Shown: positions 1-8,616 of the stretch, one piece after another
How positions within the stretch are numbered: the stretch's first letter is position 1
Layout of the letters: each line of letters begins with the position of its first letter
From: Candidatus Cloacimonadota bacterium
GTDB lineage: Bacteria; Cloacimonadota; Cloacimonadia; Cloacimonadales; Cloacimonadaceae
Length of the DNA stretch: 63,468 bases
Direction of reading: 5' to 3'
Assembly (NCBI GenBank): GCA_020532545.1
Contig: JAJBAW010000010.1
Span: forward strand, 1 to 63,468
Program-made: the position numbers and the translations under genes
Notes under the pieces: generated by a model
Database searches by the model: none
What the model saw: the letters and a program-made list of their open reading frames with translations, nothing else
Told to the model about the DNA's origin: nothing

Positions 1-444
1 CGTCCAGAAACGTCCAAAATCCAAATGTCCAAGTCCAAACATAGTCCCTCATATATCACCACCACATAAAGCGTTATCCCCATTTGTCCAAGTGAGCCAA
101 GTTTGAAGCTTTGGGTGACTCCTTATAGGAAAGACCAGATTTATGTCTAAATTGACATCCCCATTAGTTATATCTGAACTGCCGCCCCATGGGACTCAAT
201 TCATAGTATCACAGCTATTTGCTATCTGAAATACTGCTCTACAGGACTCTGGTGCACCTGGCTATGACTTTGGCAGAAAAGCATCCAATTCGACGTCTAT
301 TATCCCCATTAGCCCTAATAATTCTACAGCATAGATTCCTGGTTCAAGATTAGCTGCCAATTTCCTAGCAATTATAGTCCGTAGGACGACAGGCGAATAC
401 CAATAGCCCAGCAATTGACTACTGGGGATCGGTGTATGAGCACA

Positions 445-516
445 TTGAGTCCGTAGCGCAACGCAGGACGACACCTGAAGGAAATAAGTGCCGTCCTGTG
501 CTACGCTACGGACTCG
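445..516. repeat. Long imperfect inverted repeat
   Basis: Left arm about 446-470 (begins GAGTCCGTAGCG and runs into CAGGACGAC) pairs with right arm about 490-515 (GCCGTCCTG running into CGCTACGGACTC), giving arms of roughly 24 bp with a few mismatches around a loop of about 20 bases. A third fragment of the same word, AGTCCGTAGGACGACAGG, begins near 376. It is probably a repeat-derived hairpin; no function can be assigned. Confidence 0.5.
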
Positions 517-532
517 GGAATCTTTTCATGCC

Positions 533-556
533 AGCCCAGCAGTCAACTGCTGGGCT
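533..556. repeat. Perfect 11-bp hairpin
   Basis: AGCCCAGCAGT at 533-543 and ACTGCTGGGCT at 546-556 are exact reverse complements around a 2-base centre. A decayed relative (AGCCCAGCAATTGACTACTGGG) lies at about 404-425, so this is a repeated word rather than a single hairpin. There is no T-run, so it is not an obvious terminator. Confidence 0.55.
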
Positions 557-715
557 ATGCCGATAAACGGCTGCCGTGCTCCGCACTTTCAAGATTCCGG
601 CCAGAATGGGTGATATGCCGCATTTAGTCCAGAGCTTTACCACTAATGATTATGTATCTGCCGGACTACATCTGGTGCCTTCCTTGTTGCTTCGATTCGC
701 TACTAACGGATCTTC

Positions 716-753
716 AACTCGAGATGACTCGAATAACTGAGTCAATTCGAGTT
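716..753. repeat. Dispersed palindrome family, copy 1
   Basis: Arms AACTCGAGATGACTC (716-730) and GAGTCAATTCGAGTT (739-753) are reverse complements with two mismatches. The same core, ACTCGAG(T/A)TGACTCG, recurs as inverted repeats at 21269-21312, 36492-36527 and 55241-55282, always between genes. The right flank of this copy (TTAAAGGCGTGTTAAAA) resembles the flank of copy 3. Confidence 0.6.
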
Positions 754-1216
754 AAAGGCGTGTTAAAACTGCGTGGGAATGTGGGGTGTGAAGGTAGGTT
801 TAGTTCTGGAATCAAGCAAGCGGCTGAATATGCATTTGCAGCTCTGGGACCATCTACCGATTATCCTAAAGTAACAGGCTGCGATGGTCTCTATGTAAAG
901 CGTCATTGTACAAGTCATTAGTGTCATGTGTAATGATCATTATCATCCAGTTCCTGTAAAAACTCTGTACTCCCCTAAAAAGGAACGAGAGACTGGCTGG
1001 ATTGCAAAAGTCCCCCACCTACAAGAACACAGGACATGCTCCAGCTTTCTTTAAGCCGGTTCTTCATGCGTCAAGGCCTGGACGCGAGAAGCATCCAATC
1101 CAGCAGCAAGCCATGCAGAGCTTTGTGTCCGTGGATTCTTTCTTTCACTTTTGGGCTTTGTATTCGATGCCACCAGCATTTTATCTCAAGCTCTATATTC
1201 AGCAGCTTTGGGCAAA

Positions 1217-1245
1217 CAAAAAAGGAGAAGAGCGAACTCTCCTCC
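1217..1245 (-). terminator. Rho-independent terminator of the OmpA-like gene
   Basis: Read on the minus strand, GGAGGAGAG (1237-1245), a TTCG tetraloop and CTCTTCTCC (1224-1232) form a 9-bp stem with one G-U pair, followed by TTTTTT (1218-1223). It lies about 25 bases past the OmpA-like stop codon. This is a textbook intrinsic terminator. Confidence 0.9.
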
Positions 1246-1269
1246 CATATATCAGGGTTTATTACTTAT

Positions 1270-2625
1270 TTATTGTTCTACTTCAAACTCAATGCGACGG
1301 TTCAAAGCGCGTCCTTCAGGGGTATCATTGGTGGCGCGGGGCTCAGTAAGTCCCTTGCCCACGGTTTTGATTCTGTTGGCATTGATACCTTTTGCAACCA
1401 GCCAGTTTTTCACTGATTCGGCACGTTTGTTAGAAAGAATTTGGTTGCTGCTGGCAGAACCAACGTTATCGGTATGACCGCTAATAATCACTTTCACTTC
1501 CGGATTGGCAGCAAGAGCTGTATAAGCTTGCTCAAGGATGGTAGCCGAAGCAGGAAGGATCGTGGCTTTTGCAGTTTCGAAGAGGATACCTTCAAGGGCG
1601 AATTTCTTACCTACGGTGAGGTCTAAAACGTCGTCGTGGGGATCAAGTGGATTCTTGTTTTCTCTTACTTCGGTGCCGTCATCCACACTACCGCCATCGG
1701 TATCTTTTTTCAAAGGATCGGTCTTGTATCTATTGACTTCTTCACCATCGGTGAGGCCGTCGCCATCGGTATCTTTATTCAGAGGATTAGTCTTATAGAC
1801 CATCACTTCTTCATAATCGGTCAAGCCATCACCATCGGTGTCGGCTTTATTAGGATCAGTTTTATAGATGTTAATTTCGTCGTAATCGCTGAGACCATCG
1901 CCATCGGAATCTAGTTTTCTAAGATCAACTACTACTTCCACTGGAGGAACGGGTTTGGCAACCACTGGGGGAACAGGCTTTGCAACTACCACTGGGGGAG
2001 CTGGTACATACACTACAGGAGCTGGCTCCACAGGAGCAGGTCCTTTGTTTGAGTGAGCAAGTCCTACAGTCAAACCCCAAAAGCCATCTTGCTTGCGGTC
2101 TGTAAAACGGTTTGTATCGTCATCTTCACGTATTCTTCCATCCAGGATGTCCGAATTTATGAGATGATATCCACCGGAAACTTCCAGAGCCAGGCCTCTC
2201 TTCAGAGTGGTCCTTACACCGATGCCAATGGGAAATATAGGAATAATATCTTCGTTAAAATGCCTCAGTTCTTTTGCACCACCGGTTCCCGCATAGATAT
2301 AAGGGGAGTATTTGTAGGAGTAAAAGGGTTGGTACAATATACGGGCATCTGCCATGAGGGTGTTTGTGGAATAGCCATCAGGGCTACTCTGGGTAGCATG
2401 TAATGCAGTGTATCCGCCATTGATGCGAACGGCAAGGAATTTAAATAAATCAAGCTGAATATGCCCGCCTACCAAGGGAGCAAGATTCTCTGCATTGCCA
2501 GCATTATCACCCCTGGCCAGGCCAAGTTCATAACCAAAGCTCCACCCGGGGCTGGTTTCTGCTGCATTCACTATACCGAAGCATAGTACCAGCACCAGAG
2601 TCGCAATAAGTGTCTTTGTCTTCAT
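1270..2625 (-). CDS. OmpA-family outer-membrane protein with thrombospondin type 3 repeats
   Basis: A 451-residue peptidoglycan-anchoring outer-membrane protein. A signal peptide ([21 protein letters not shown]) is followed by a beta-barrel-like N-terminal half (to about 190), a Pro/Val-rich linker, four or so TSP3-type calcium-binding repeats of the form [12 protein letters not shown] (about 240-325), and a C-terminal OmpA domain with the SGHTDNVG motif and the [10 protein letters not shown] end typical of the family. The start at 2625 is chosen because AAAGGATG precedes it by about 6 bases; an in-frame upstream ATG at 2661 lacks a good ribosome site and would put charged residues before the signal. 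It is monocistronic with its own terminator. The domain order is that of the OprF-like family. Confidence 0.92.
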   Translation of the reverse strand: MKTKTLIATLVLVLCFGIVNAAETSPGWSFGYELGLARGDNAGNAENLAPLVGGHIQLDLFKFLAVRINGGYTALHATQSSPDGYSTNTLMADARILYQPFYSYKYSPYIYAGTGGAKELRHFNEDIIPIFPIGIGVRTTLKRGLALEVSGGYHLINSDILDGRIREDDDTNRFTDRKQDGFWGLTVGLAHSNKGPAPVEPAPVVYVPAPPVVVAKPVPPVVAKPVPPVEVVVDLRKLDSDGDGLSDYDEINIYKTDPNKADTDGDGLTDYEEVMVYKTNPLNKDTDGDGLTDGEEVNRYKTDPLKKDTDGGSVDDGTEVRENKNPLDPHDDVLDLTVGKKFALEGILFETAKATILPASATILEQAYTALAANPEVKVIISGHTDNVGSASSNQILSNKRAESVKNWLVAKGINANRIKTVGKGLTEPRATNDTPEGRALNRRIEFEVEQ

Positions 2626-3135
2626 AATAACATCCTTTTTTGAAGTTAATTTTTCTGTCATTTGCTATGATATTATAACCATCTCATACGGAAAACACAA
2701 ACATATCTTCATACATCTGATCTAAAATAACAGCCTTGACTCTTAATACAGAAAAGCTGATTTCTCGTCAAGAACTTTCTTTCAATTTTTCAATATTTAC
2801 CAGATTTAGTGTTGCCAATGGTCGACTATGTCAAGTAAATAGCTGTCCCGAAAGTACTTGAATGGTTTTCAGACATCAAGTAGAATATATTAATGTCCAG
2901 TGCTTGTACAGTACAAAGAAAGTACCCGGTCTTGATTCTGCCAAAGCCACCAGGTAGAGGGCAGGCTTTTGCAGGCAGTTGACATTTTTTGCCGTCCAAA
3001 ATGGTTACAATGTAGCTGTTTTATCAGAATAAGAGAATTCTCATCAGATATTTCTTGACAAAACTTCAGAATAATATATAGATGATAAGGTCAGGTGGAA
3101 TACCATTATTTCCATGCTGAAAAGGGAGAAAGACA
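2626..3135. other. Divergent intergenic region
   Basis: This separates the OmpA-like gene (-) from the envelope operon (+). It is AT-rich, has no supported gene, and must hold promoters for both directions. The best rightward candidate is TTGACA/TATAGA at 3055-3082. A second TTGACA occurs near 2980 without a well-placed -10. Confidence 0.5.
3055..3082 (+). promoter_or_regulatory. Candidate sigma70-type promoter of the 3136-9549 operon
   Basis: TTGACA (3055-3060) is followed after 16 bases by TATAGA (3077-3082) in an AT-rich stretch about 50 bases before the first start codon. This is a consensus match only; the promoter code of this lineage is not known to me. Confidence 0.4.
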
Positions 3136-4026
3136 TTGCTGTTACAGAAGTATTTTGAGACTCGAATGCAGATGATAGACGAGGGCCTGAAGGCTGCGTT
3201 GGATTTGGATAAACGTCATGCGGGGAAGCTGAAGGAAGCGATGATCAAGGCCGTGATTCCCGGAGGGAAGAGATGGCGTCCCCTGCTTTTGATCTCCATA
3301 TTTGAGATGCTGACAGGCATGAAGAAAAACAACAAGGTAATGCCGGATGCAGTTCATGCAGCCTGTGCGGTGGAGCTGATCCACAATGCCGCGTTGATTC
3401 ATGATGATCTGCCCTCTGTGATGAATAAAAAAGAGCGCCGGGGACAGCCTGCCATTCATCAGGAATATGGAAATGCGATCGCAATTCTAGCGGCAGACGC
3501 GCTTTACACACTTGCCTTTGAGGTGATCAGCCAGATCAAGGATCCTGCCATGGCCAATCTTGCCATACGCAGCCTTGCCGTGAACACCAAGAGTTATGGT
3601 CTCATCGGTGGACAGGCAGTAGCCCTTGCCAGCAAACGCAAAGTGATGAAGATCAACACCCTGCGTTATATCGATATGAAGAAGGTCGCTTCGCTGCTCC
3701 TGGCAAGTTCGGAGATAGCGTGCATCCTGGCTGGGGCAGATGAAAATACCCGGCAAATCATGAATGACTATGCCGTGAACCTGGGTATGGCCTATCAGAT
3801 GATTGCAGATATCGACAAGGACTATGCCCGCGGCGGGGAAGACCTGGATTTTTCCGATGATTACGTGCCGGCGGCCAAAAGCGGCTACAGTGGACTCCTG
3901 GGCTTTGATAAAGCTCGCAAGGAAGTGGAGAAAATGCTGGATGAATCTTCCCGCAGTCTCCAGGCTTATTCAAATAACGCCGCATTGCTGGAATTCATCC
4001 AAATGATCGCTGAAAAACTGCCCTGA
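3136..4026 (+). CDS. Polyprenyl (farnesyl/geranylgeranyl) diphosphate synthase homologue, motifs degenerate
   Basis: A 296-residue all-alpha protein aligning by eye with IspA over its full length (GGKRWRPLL at about 43-51, IHDDLP at 88-93, IGGQAVAL at about 157-164). In true synthases two Asp-rich motifs bind Mg-diphosphate. Here the first keeps D90-D91, but the third Asp position is Met (DDLPSVMNKK). The second reads IADIDKD instead of the usual DDxxD, with Ala224 at the first position. The usual KT motif is KK and the downstream GKST region is not conserved. Catalysis is therefore doubtful, and it may be a diverged or non-catalytic paralogue. The start is TTG at 3136, 7-8 bases after GGGAG. 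It is first in an operon, with the next ATG 3 bases after its stop. Confidence 0.75.
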   Translation: MLLQKYFETRMQMIDEGLKAALDLDKRHAGKLKEAMIKAVIPGGKRWRPLLLISIFEMLTGMKKNNKVMPDAVHAACAVELIHNAALIHDDLPSVMNKKERRGQPAIHQEYGNAIAILAADALYTLAFEVISQIKDPAMANLAIRSLAVNTKSYGLIGGQAVALASKRKVMKINTLRYIDMKKVASLLLASSEIACILAGADENTRQIMNDYAVNLGMAYQMIADIDKDYARGGEDLDFSDDYVPAAKSGYSGLLGFDKARKEVEKMLDESSRSLQAYSNNAALLEFIQMIAEKLP

Positions 4027-4028
4027 TC

Positions 4029-4814
4029 ATGATAGACATTCATAGCCACATCTTACCGTATATAGATGACGGCTCAAACTCCATTGAGCATAGCCTCAGG
4101 CAGCTCAAACAGGCAGAAGAGGGCGGAGTAAGCACAATCTATCTGACGTCTCACTATTTTCCGGGACACTATCAATATACGCGCCCTGAATATGATGAAA
4201 AGCTGGATGCCCTGCGCGGGCAGGCTAAGGCAGCAGGGCTCAAGATAAAACTATCCAGCGGTTTTGAAGTCTTTATCCAGCCCGGCATCCTGAAAGATAT
4301 CAAAGAACATTCGCTCACCCTGGGGGATAGCCCCTATGTGCTGATCGAAAGTGAATTAAATGGCCTGCCGTCTGACTTTTATGCCAATGTGTATCCTTTG
4401 CTCAGAGCCGGATACAAGCCGATCCTGGCCCATGCCGAGCGTTATGTGAGCATCATGCGCAAGCCCGAAAGGGCCCGCGAACTGGCGGATAGAAACATCC
4501 ATATTCAAAGCAATGCCGGAGCAATTTTGGGTCATTATGGCGAGAAGGTCAGGCAAACAGCCTGGATCTTGCTGGAAAATGGCTGGACCCACTTTTTGGC
4601 CTCCGACGATCATGTGCGTGGAGAATATGGAGCTCTCTTCGAAGCCAGTAAACTAATCGAGGAGCGGATCGATGGACGTACCGCAGAATTGCTTACCCTG
4701 GGCTTTCCGGCCAAGATAGAAACTGGCGAAGACATTCCATATTCTTATGTAAGAGTAAAGAGCTCTCGGCACAAACCTAAAAAGAAGAGCCTGCTGCGGA
4801 GGATCTTTGGCTAA
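4029..4814 (+). CDS. PHP-domain tyrosine-protein phosphatase, CpsB/YwqE type
   Basis: A 261-residue metal-dependent phosphatase. Members of this family dephosphorylate tyrosine kinases that control polysaccharide export. Visible PHP metal ligands are HSHILPYIDDG at the N terminus (H5, H7, D13/D14), TSHYFPG near 40, HAERY near 137 and ASDDH near 197. The C terminus is strongly basic (KPKKKSLLRR). Its start follows the upstream stop by 2 bases, and its end overlaps the next gene by 8. No BY-kinase or capsule-export gene is visible in the window, so the substrate is unknown. Confidence 0.85.
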   Translation: MIDIHSHILPYIDDGSNSIEHSLRQLKQAEEGGVSTIYLTSHYFPGHYQYTRPEYDEKLDALRGQAKAAGLKIKLSSGFEVFIQPGILKDIKEHSLTLGDSPYVLIESELNGLPSDFYANVYPLLRAGYKPILAHAERYVSIMRKPERARELADRNIHIQSNAGAILGHYGEKVRQTAWILLENGWTHFLASDDHVRGEYGALFEASKLIEERIDGRTAELLTLGFPAKIETGEDIPYSYVRVKSSRHKPKKKSLLRRIFG

Positions 4815-5784
4815 GCTGCTCATTACCGGCATCACCGGCTTTGTGGGCGCTGCTGTACTCCGCAAGACCATTTCAGAAGATCATGAGATCACGGCACTGG
4901 TACGGCCCAAGACTGCTGCCAGCCGCTATCAGGAATTTGCCGGCAAGATCACGCTCAAAGAGCTAAGCCTGAGCGATACCGCAGCCTTGAGAGACTATCT
5001 GCGCAGCTCAGATTTTGATACCATCATGCATATCGGAGCGCTGAGGGGAGGCCGCAAAGCCTCTCGGGAAGAATATTATCGCAGCAACGTAAGCAGCACA
5101 GAGCAGATGGTGGACTATTGCCTGAAGAAAAAAGCCAGGCTGATCTTTTGCAGTTCGGTGGGTGTGTATGGCGCCATCCCGGAGGAACTGCCGGCAAATT
5201 ATCAAAGCCTGAAGAATCCCGATAACTACTATCACTATACTAAAATCGAAGCGGAAAAGATCATCGGTAAGGCAATTTTGCATGGACTGAAGGCAGCAAT
5301 TATCCGCCCCAGCATCACCTATGGCAAGGGTGACAAAGGCTTCCCTTATCAATTGATTAAGCTGGTGGCGCGCCACCAATTTCCTTTGATCAACAAACGC
5401 ATCTGGATCCATCTCTGCCATATTGAGGCCTTGGTGATCGCCTTCAAGTATTGTCTGGAGCAGGATTTTAAGACCGGTTTGGTCTGGAATGTGGCAGATC
5501 GCGAGCCGGTTCAGCTCAGCGCTCTGGTGAATTTTATCTCAAGGCAAATCCATAATAAGAACTATCCCACTGCCTTAAATGTGGATAGGGTGTTTTTCAG
5601 CTTTGGCGAGAAGCTCGCCCGGCTGGCCAGGAATGAACTTTTTATCAGCCGTTTTGAGCTGATTTCCAAGAGCTGGTTTTACGACGTGCAAAGCTATTAC
5701 AAAGTAATCGAAGAGCTCGGTCTGAAGCCACATTACACCATTCCCGACATCCAGATCACCATCAACGACTATCTGGGGAAATAG
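4807..5784 (+). CDS. NAD-dependent epimerase/dehydratase (extended SDR)
   Basis: A 325-residue Rossmann enzyme, probably modifying a nucleotide sugar or polyketide-like/isoprenoid substrate. It has the GITGFVG nucleotide loop (8-14), SSVGVYG (116-122) and the catalytic YxxxK (Y142/K146, YHYTK). The start is TTG at 4807 behind GGAGG, overlapping the previous gene by 8 bases, which suggests coupling. The substrate cannot be read from the sequence. Confidence 0.85.
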   Translation: MAKLLITGITGFVGAAVLRKTISEDHEITALVRPKTAASRYQEFAGKITLKELSLSDTAALRDYLRSSDFDTIMHIGALRGGRKASREEYYRSNVSSTEQMVDYCLKKKARLIFCSSVGVYGAIPEELPANYQSLKNPDNYYHYTKIEAEKIIGKAILHGLKAAIIRPSITYGKGDKGFPYQLIKLVARHQFPLINKRIWIHLCHIEALVIAFKYCLEQDFKTGLVWNVADREPVQLSALVNFISRQIHNKNYPTALNVDRVFFSFGEKLARLARNELFISRFELISKSWFYDVQSYYKVIEELGLKPHYTIPDIQITINDYLGK

Positions 5785-6626
5785 TGGCGATTCCGATCAT
5801 CAATAGCTGGCAAGACTACTATCCTGTGGCCCATGAAGGCTTGGGCTCATCTTATGAACGCATTATCCTGAATAGATTGCTATTACTGCTGCATAAAGCG
5901 GGAAAATTCGATAACGCCCTGGAAGCTCCTTGTTTTGGTTTTACCGGAATATCGGGAATAAACTTGGTGGCTCTGGCGCAAAAAAGCTGCCAGGTGCTGT
6001 TGGAAGATCATGATCCTCAGCGAGCAGCACTTATTCGCAAAAGTTGGCAACAGCTTGATCTGCCGCTGCAAATCAGGGTCAATCCCGGCTATACCAGGCT
6101 GGATTATGCCGATAAATCAGTGGACTTTGGCTTTAATTTCTCGGCCCTGTGGTTTGTGCAGAATCTGCCGGAATTCATCGCTGAATTTTGCCGGGTGATT
6201 AAGAAGAATATCCTGATCTGCGTACCCAATCGGGATGGAATCGGCTTCAAGGGGCAACTGAAGGGTTATAGCCCCGAGAAATATCCGGATTTGCACCCCC
6301 AACATATTGATCCCAAAAGCATAGTGTGGCTGATGCAAAAAGAGGGCTGGAAGCTGGTGAAGCAGGGTTATATAGATTGCCCGCCCTGGCCGGATATCGG
6401 CATGAGTAAAGAGGACTTTTTCGCTGAGAAGCTGGGAAGAGCCCGCTCTGGATCTGTCCCACAGCCCAAAGAGATAGAGAGTCCGCTCTCGATTATGCCA
6501 TATTATCAGGGCAAAGACCCCGAGTTTGAGCGGCGTATGCTGCGGCTGTATCCCTTTGAACTGCTTGCACCCCGGTTTTTTAAACGCATGTGGGCGCATC
6601 ATTATTACCTGCTCTTTCAGCCGTGA
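5784..6626 (+). CDS. SAM-dependent methyltransferase-like protein
   Basis: A 280-residue protein with the layout of a class I methyltransferase: a nucleotide-fold start (LEAPCFGFTGISGINLVALA, about 47-66, where a canonical enzyme has GxGxG), an acidic strand end (LLEDHDP), and a motif IV-like LDYADKSVDFGFNFSALWFVQN. The glycine loop is atypical, so the call is at fold level only. The GTG start shares one base with the previous stop (TAGTG). The substrate is unknown; the context suggests envelope lipid or glycan modification. Confidence 0.6.
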   Translation: MAIPIINSWQDYYPVAHEGLGSSYERIILNRLLLLLHKAGKFDNALEAPCFGFTGISGINLVALAQKSCQVLLEDHDPQRAALIRKSWQQLDLPLQIRVNPGYTRLDYADKSVDFGFNFSALWFVQNLPEFIAEFCRVIKKNILICVPNRDGIGFKGQLKGYSPEKYPDLHPQHIDPKSIVWLMQKEGWKLVKQGYIDCPPWPDIGMSKEDFFAEKLGRARSGSVPQPKEIESPLSIMPYYQGKDPEFERRMLRLYPFELLAPRFFKRMWAHHYYLLFQP

Positions 6627-7627
6627 ACAAGCGTAGTCTCATTATCCTCATTTCGGGCAGCGTCATCGGGCTGGCCCTCATCTTTTTATGGCTGCATTAC
6701 ATACCTTTCTCGGAGATCAAGGTCTACTTTGCCCAGCTTTCACCGCTGTATGTGATCCTGGCTGCGATAACTTATCTAACAGCTTATTTCGTGAGATCTG
6801 TACGCTGGAACATCCTCTTGTCACAAACCGTTAGTATTCCCCTCAAAGATACCTGGCTTTACGCCATGGCAGGCAATCTAATCAATTATATCATCCCCAT
6901 TCGGATCGGGGAGGTTGCCAGAGCCTGGTTTATCAAGCGCAATCATGGACACAGTATGGCCAGCACTCTGCCTTCGGCCTTCATCGATAAAGTTTTTGAC
7001 ACCCTGGCGATAGTCGCGATACTGATCATAGTCCCTTTTTTGGCGATAGAAGTAAGTGCCGGACTTTGGGTGCTGCTGGTGTTACTGGCGATCGTGTTTG
7101 TGCTTTCAGCGGGGATCTTGCTTTTGTCCGCCTTGCAGCCGCAGAAGTTTGCAACCTGGCTCTTTGTACTGCTCAAAATAGTTCCCTGCAAGCTCAGAGC
7201 TAGAGTGCAGGTCTTTGTGGAGAACCTGGTCAAAGGGCTCAATCTCTTTGAGCATCATCCGGGCAAGTTGCTTCTGGCAACTATGCTCACAGCCCTGGGC
7301 ATACTGCTGGATGGGATATATTTTTACCTGATCTTTGTGGCTTTTGGCATTGAATTCAGCTTTCTTTTGGTGCTTTTTGGCTACACCCTGATCAACCTCA
7401 GTTACGCATTGCCACAGCCTCCAGCGCAATTGGGCAGCAATGAATGGATGATGATCATTGTCTTTAGTTTAGGATTTAGTTTGACAAAGTCCAGTGCCTC
7501 AGCGATCATGGCATTCGCACATATACTCACCGCAGTTCTGATGGGCACGGTGGGGGGTGTGGCGTTTGCCGTCTCGGGTTTCGAGGTGCTGCGCATGATA
7601 TTGAAAGGAGAAAAAATAGATGGATAA
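6623..7627 (+). CDS. YbhN/AglD-type integral membrane protein (lysylphosphatidylglycerol synthase TM family)
   Basis: A 334-residue multi-spanning protein with about eight hydrophobic segments. The FVRSVRWNILL, YIIPIRIGEVARAWFIKR and PQPPAQLGSNEWMM motifs are those of the UPF0104/LPG-synthase-TM family. The start chosen is the GTG at 6623 that overlaps the preceding stop (GTGA) and leads straight into the first membrane helix; a GTG at 6590 would add an unneeded 11 residues. Relatives are implicated in lipid or lipid-linked-sugar handling, but the specific role is unknown. It overlaps the MoxR gene by 8 bases. Confidence 0.8.
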   Translation: MNKRSLIILISGSVIGLALIFLWLHYIPFSEIKVYFAQLSPLYVILAAITYLTAYFVRSVRWNILLSQTVSIPLKDTWLYAMAGNLINYIIPIRIGEVARAWFIKRNHGHSMASTLPSAFIDKVFDTLAIVAILIIVPFLAIEVSAGLWVLLVLLAIVFVLSAGILLLSALQPQKFATWLFVLLKIVPCKLRARVQVFVENLVKGLNLFEHHPGKLLLATMLTALGILLDGIYFYLIFVAFGIEFSFLLVLFGYTLINLSYALPQPPAQLGSNEWMMIIVFSLGFSLTKSSASAIMAFAHILTAVLMGTVGGVAFAVSGFEVLRMILKGEKIDG

Positions 7628-8603
7628 TCTGATTGATCAGATACAGGAACTCAGTAAGTCCGTGACCGGACTAAAAAAAGAAATCGCAAAAGTAATCGTG
7701 GGACAAGAAAGAATCATAGATCAGGTCTTAACTGCGCTCTTTGCCAATGGACATGTCTTGATCGAGGGTGTGCCGGGACTGGCGAAAACCCTGTTGATTT
7801 CGTCACTGGCGCAGAGCCTTTCCCTGAAGTTTTCCCGCATCCAGTTTACTCCGGATTTGATGCCCTCGGATATCACCGGATCAGACATCCTGGTTTCGGA
7901 TCAACAGACTGGCATCAAGGGCTTTGAATACCTCAAAGGCCCGGTATTTGCCAATATCATTTTGGCCGATGAGATCAATCGCACTCCGCCTAAAACCCAG
8001 TCTGCACTCCTGCAAGCCATGCAGGAAAACACCATTACCAGCGGTAATAAAACTTGGCAACTGGATAAACCTTTCATCGTGATGGCGACGCAAAACCCCA
8101 TCGAGCAAGAAGGTACTTATCCGCTTCCCGAAGCCCAATTGGATAGATTTATGTTTTACATAAATATAGATTACCCTAGCTATGAAGAAGAGCTGAAGAT
8201 CGTGGAAAGCACTACCGGCGGCAGTTTGCCGGAAATCAAACCCCAACTTGATGCCAAAGAGATCATCGCTCTGCAAAACGCGATCCGCCAATTGCCCGTG
8301 AGCGAGCATGTGGTAAAATACGCTGTCGATCTGGTGCGCAGAAGCCGGCCCAATACCGAAGATGCCGATCCTGAAATAAAGCGCTGGGTAAGCTGGGGTG
8401 CAGGTCCTCGTGCTTCTCAATATCTGATCCTGGGTGCCAAAGCGGTGGCCGCGATGCAGGGCAGATTGACTCCCTCTGAAGAGGATGTACGCACAGTGGC
8501 TCCGATCGTCTTGAAACATAGAATTCTGCTGTCTTTTGCGGCAGAAGCTGAAGGCATTAGTTCTGCGGAGATCGTAGCGCTTTTGCTAAAAGGGAAAAGT
8601 TAA
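7620..8603 (+). CDS. MoxR-family AAA+ ATPase
   Basis: A 327-residue chaperone-like AAA+ ATPase. Walker A is GVPGLAKT (50-57) and Walker B is IILADEINR (D117/E118), with the sensor segment MATQNPIEQEGTYPLPEAQLDRF and a C-terminal lid. MoxR proteins usually work with DUF58 and VWA partners encoded next to them; here the next gene is an LVIVD-repeat protein and no DUF58/VWA gene is seen, so the client is unknown. The start overlaps the upstream gene by 8 bases, behind GGAG. Confidence 0.93.
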   Translation: MDNLIDQIQELSKSVTGLKKEIAKVIVGQERIIDQVLTALFANGHVLIEGVPGLAKTLLISSLAQSLSLKFSRIQFTPDLMPSDITGSDILVSDQQTGIKGFEYLKGPVFANIILADEINRTPPKTQSALLQAMQENTITSGNKTWQLDKPFIVMATQNPIEQEGTYPLPEAQLDRFMFYINIDYPSYEEELKIVESTTGGSLPEIKPQLDAKEIIALQNAIRQLPVSEHVVKYAVDLVRRSRPNTEDADPEIKRWVSWGAGPRASQYLILGAKAVAAMQGRLTPSEEDVRTVAPIVLKHRILLSFAAEAEGISSAEIVALLLKGKS

Positions 8604-8616
8604 ACCGGGAGGCTAC

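Larger units (their letters stand above)
1..1216. other. Non-coding region with nested inverted repeats
   Basis: No reading frame here has a ribosome site, family resemblance or neighbour that supports a gene. The left end carries short direct repeats of a GTCCAAA-like word (about 1-40). From about 370 to 560 there are nested inverted repeats: AGTCCGTAG-type words near 376 and 448 match the complement near 505-516, and a perfect 11-bp hairpin lies at 533-556. A member of the dispersed palindrome family lies at 716-753. The region looks like intergenic repeat sequence or gene remnants; which of these cannot be decided from the sequence alone. Confidence 0.5.

Noticed and set aside
262-474. Open frame of 70 codons on the minus strand
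   Set aside because: No ribosome site or family pattern, and it runs through the inverted-repeat cluster.
646-921. Open frame of 91 codons on the plus strand
   Set aside because: It contains the dispersed palindrome and has no Shine-Dalgarno or recognisable composition.
1002-1477. Overlapping plus-strand frames of 108-126 codons
   Set aside because: They overlap the OmpA-like gene and its terminator in other frames.
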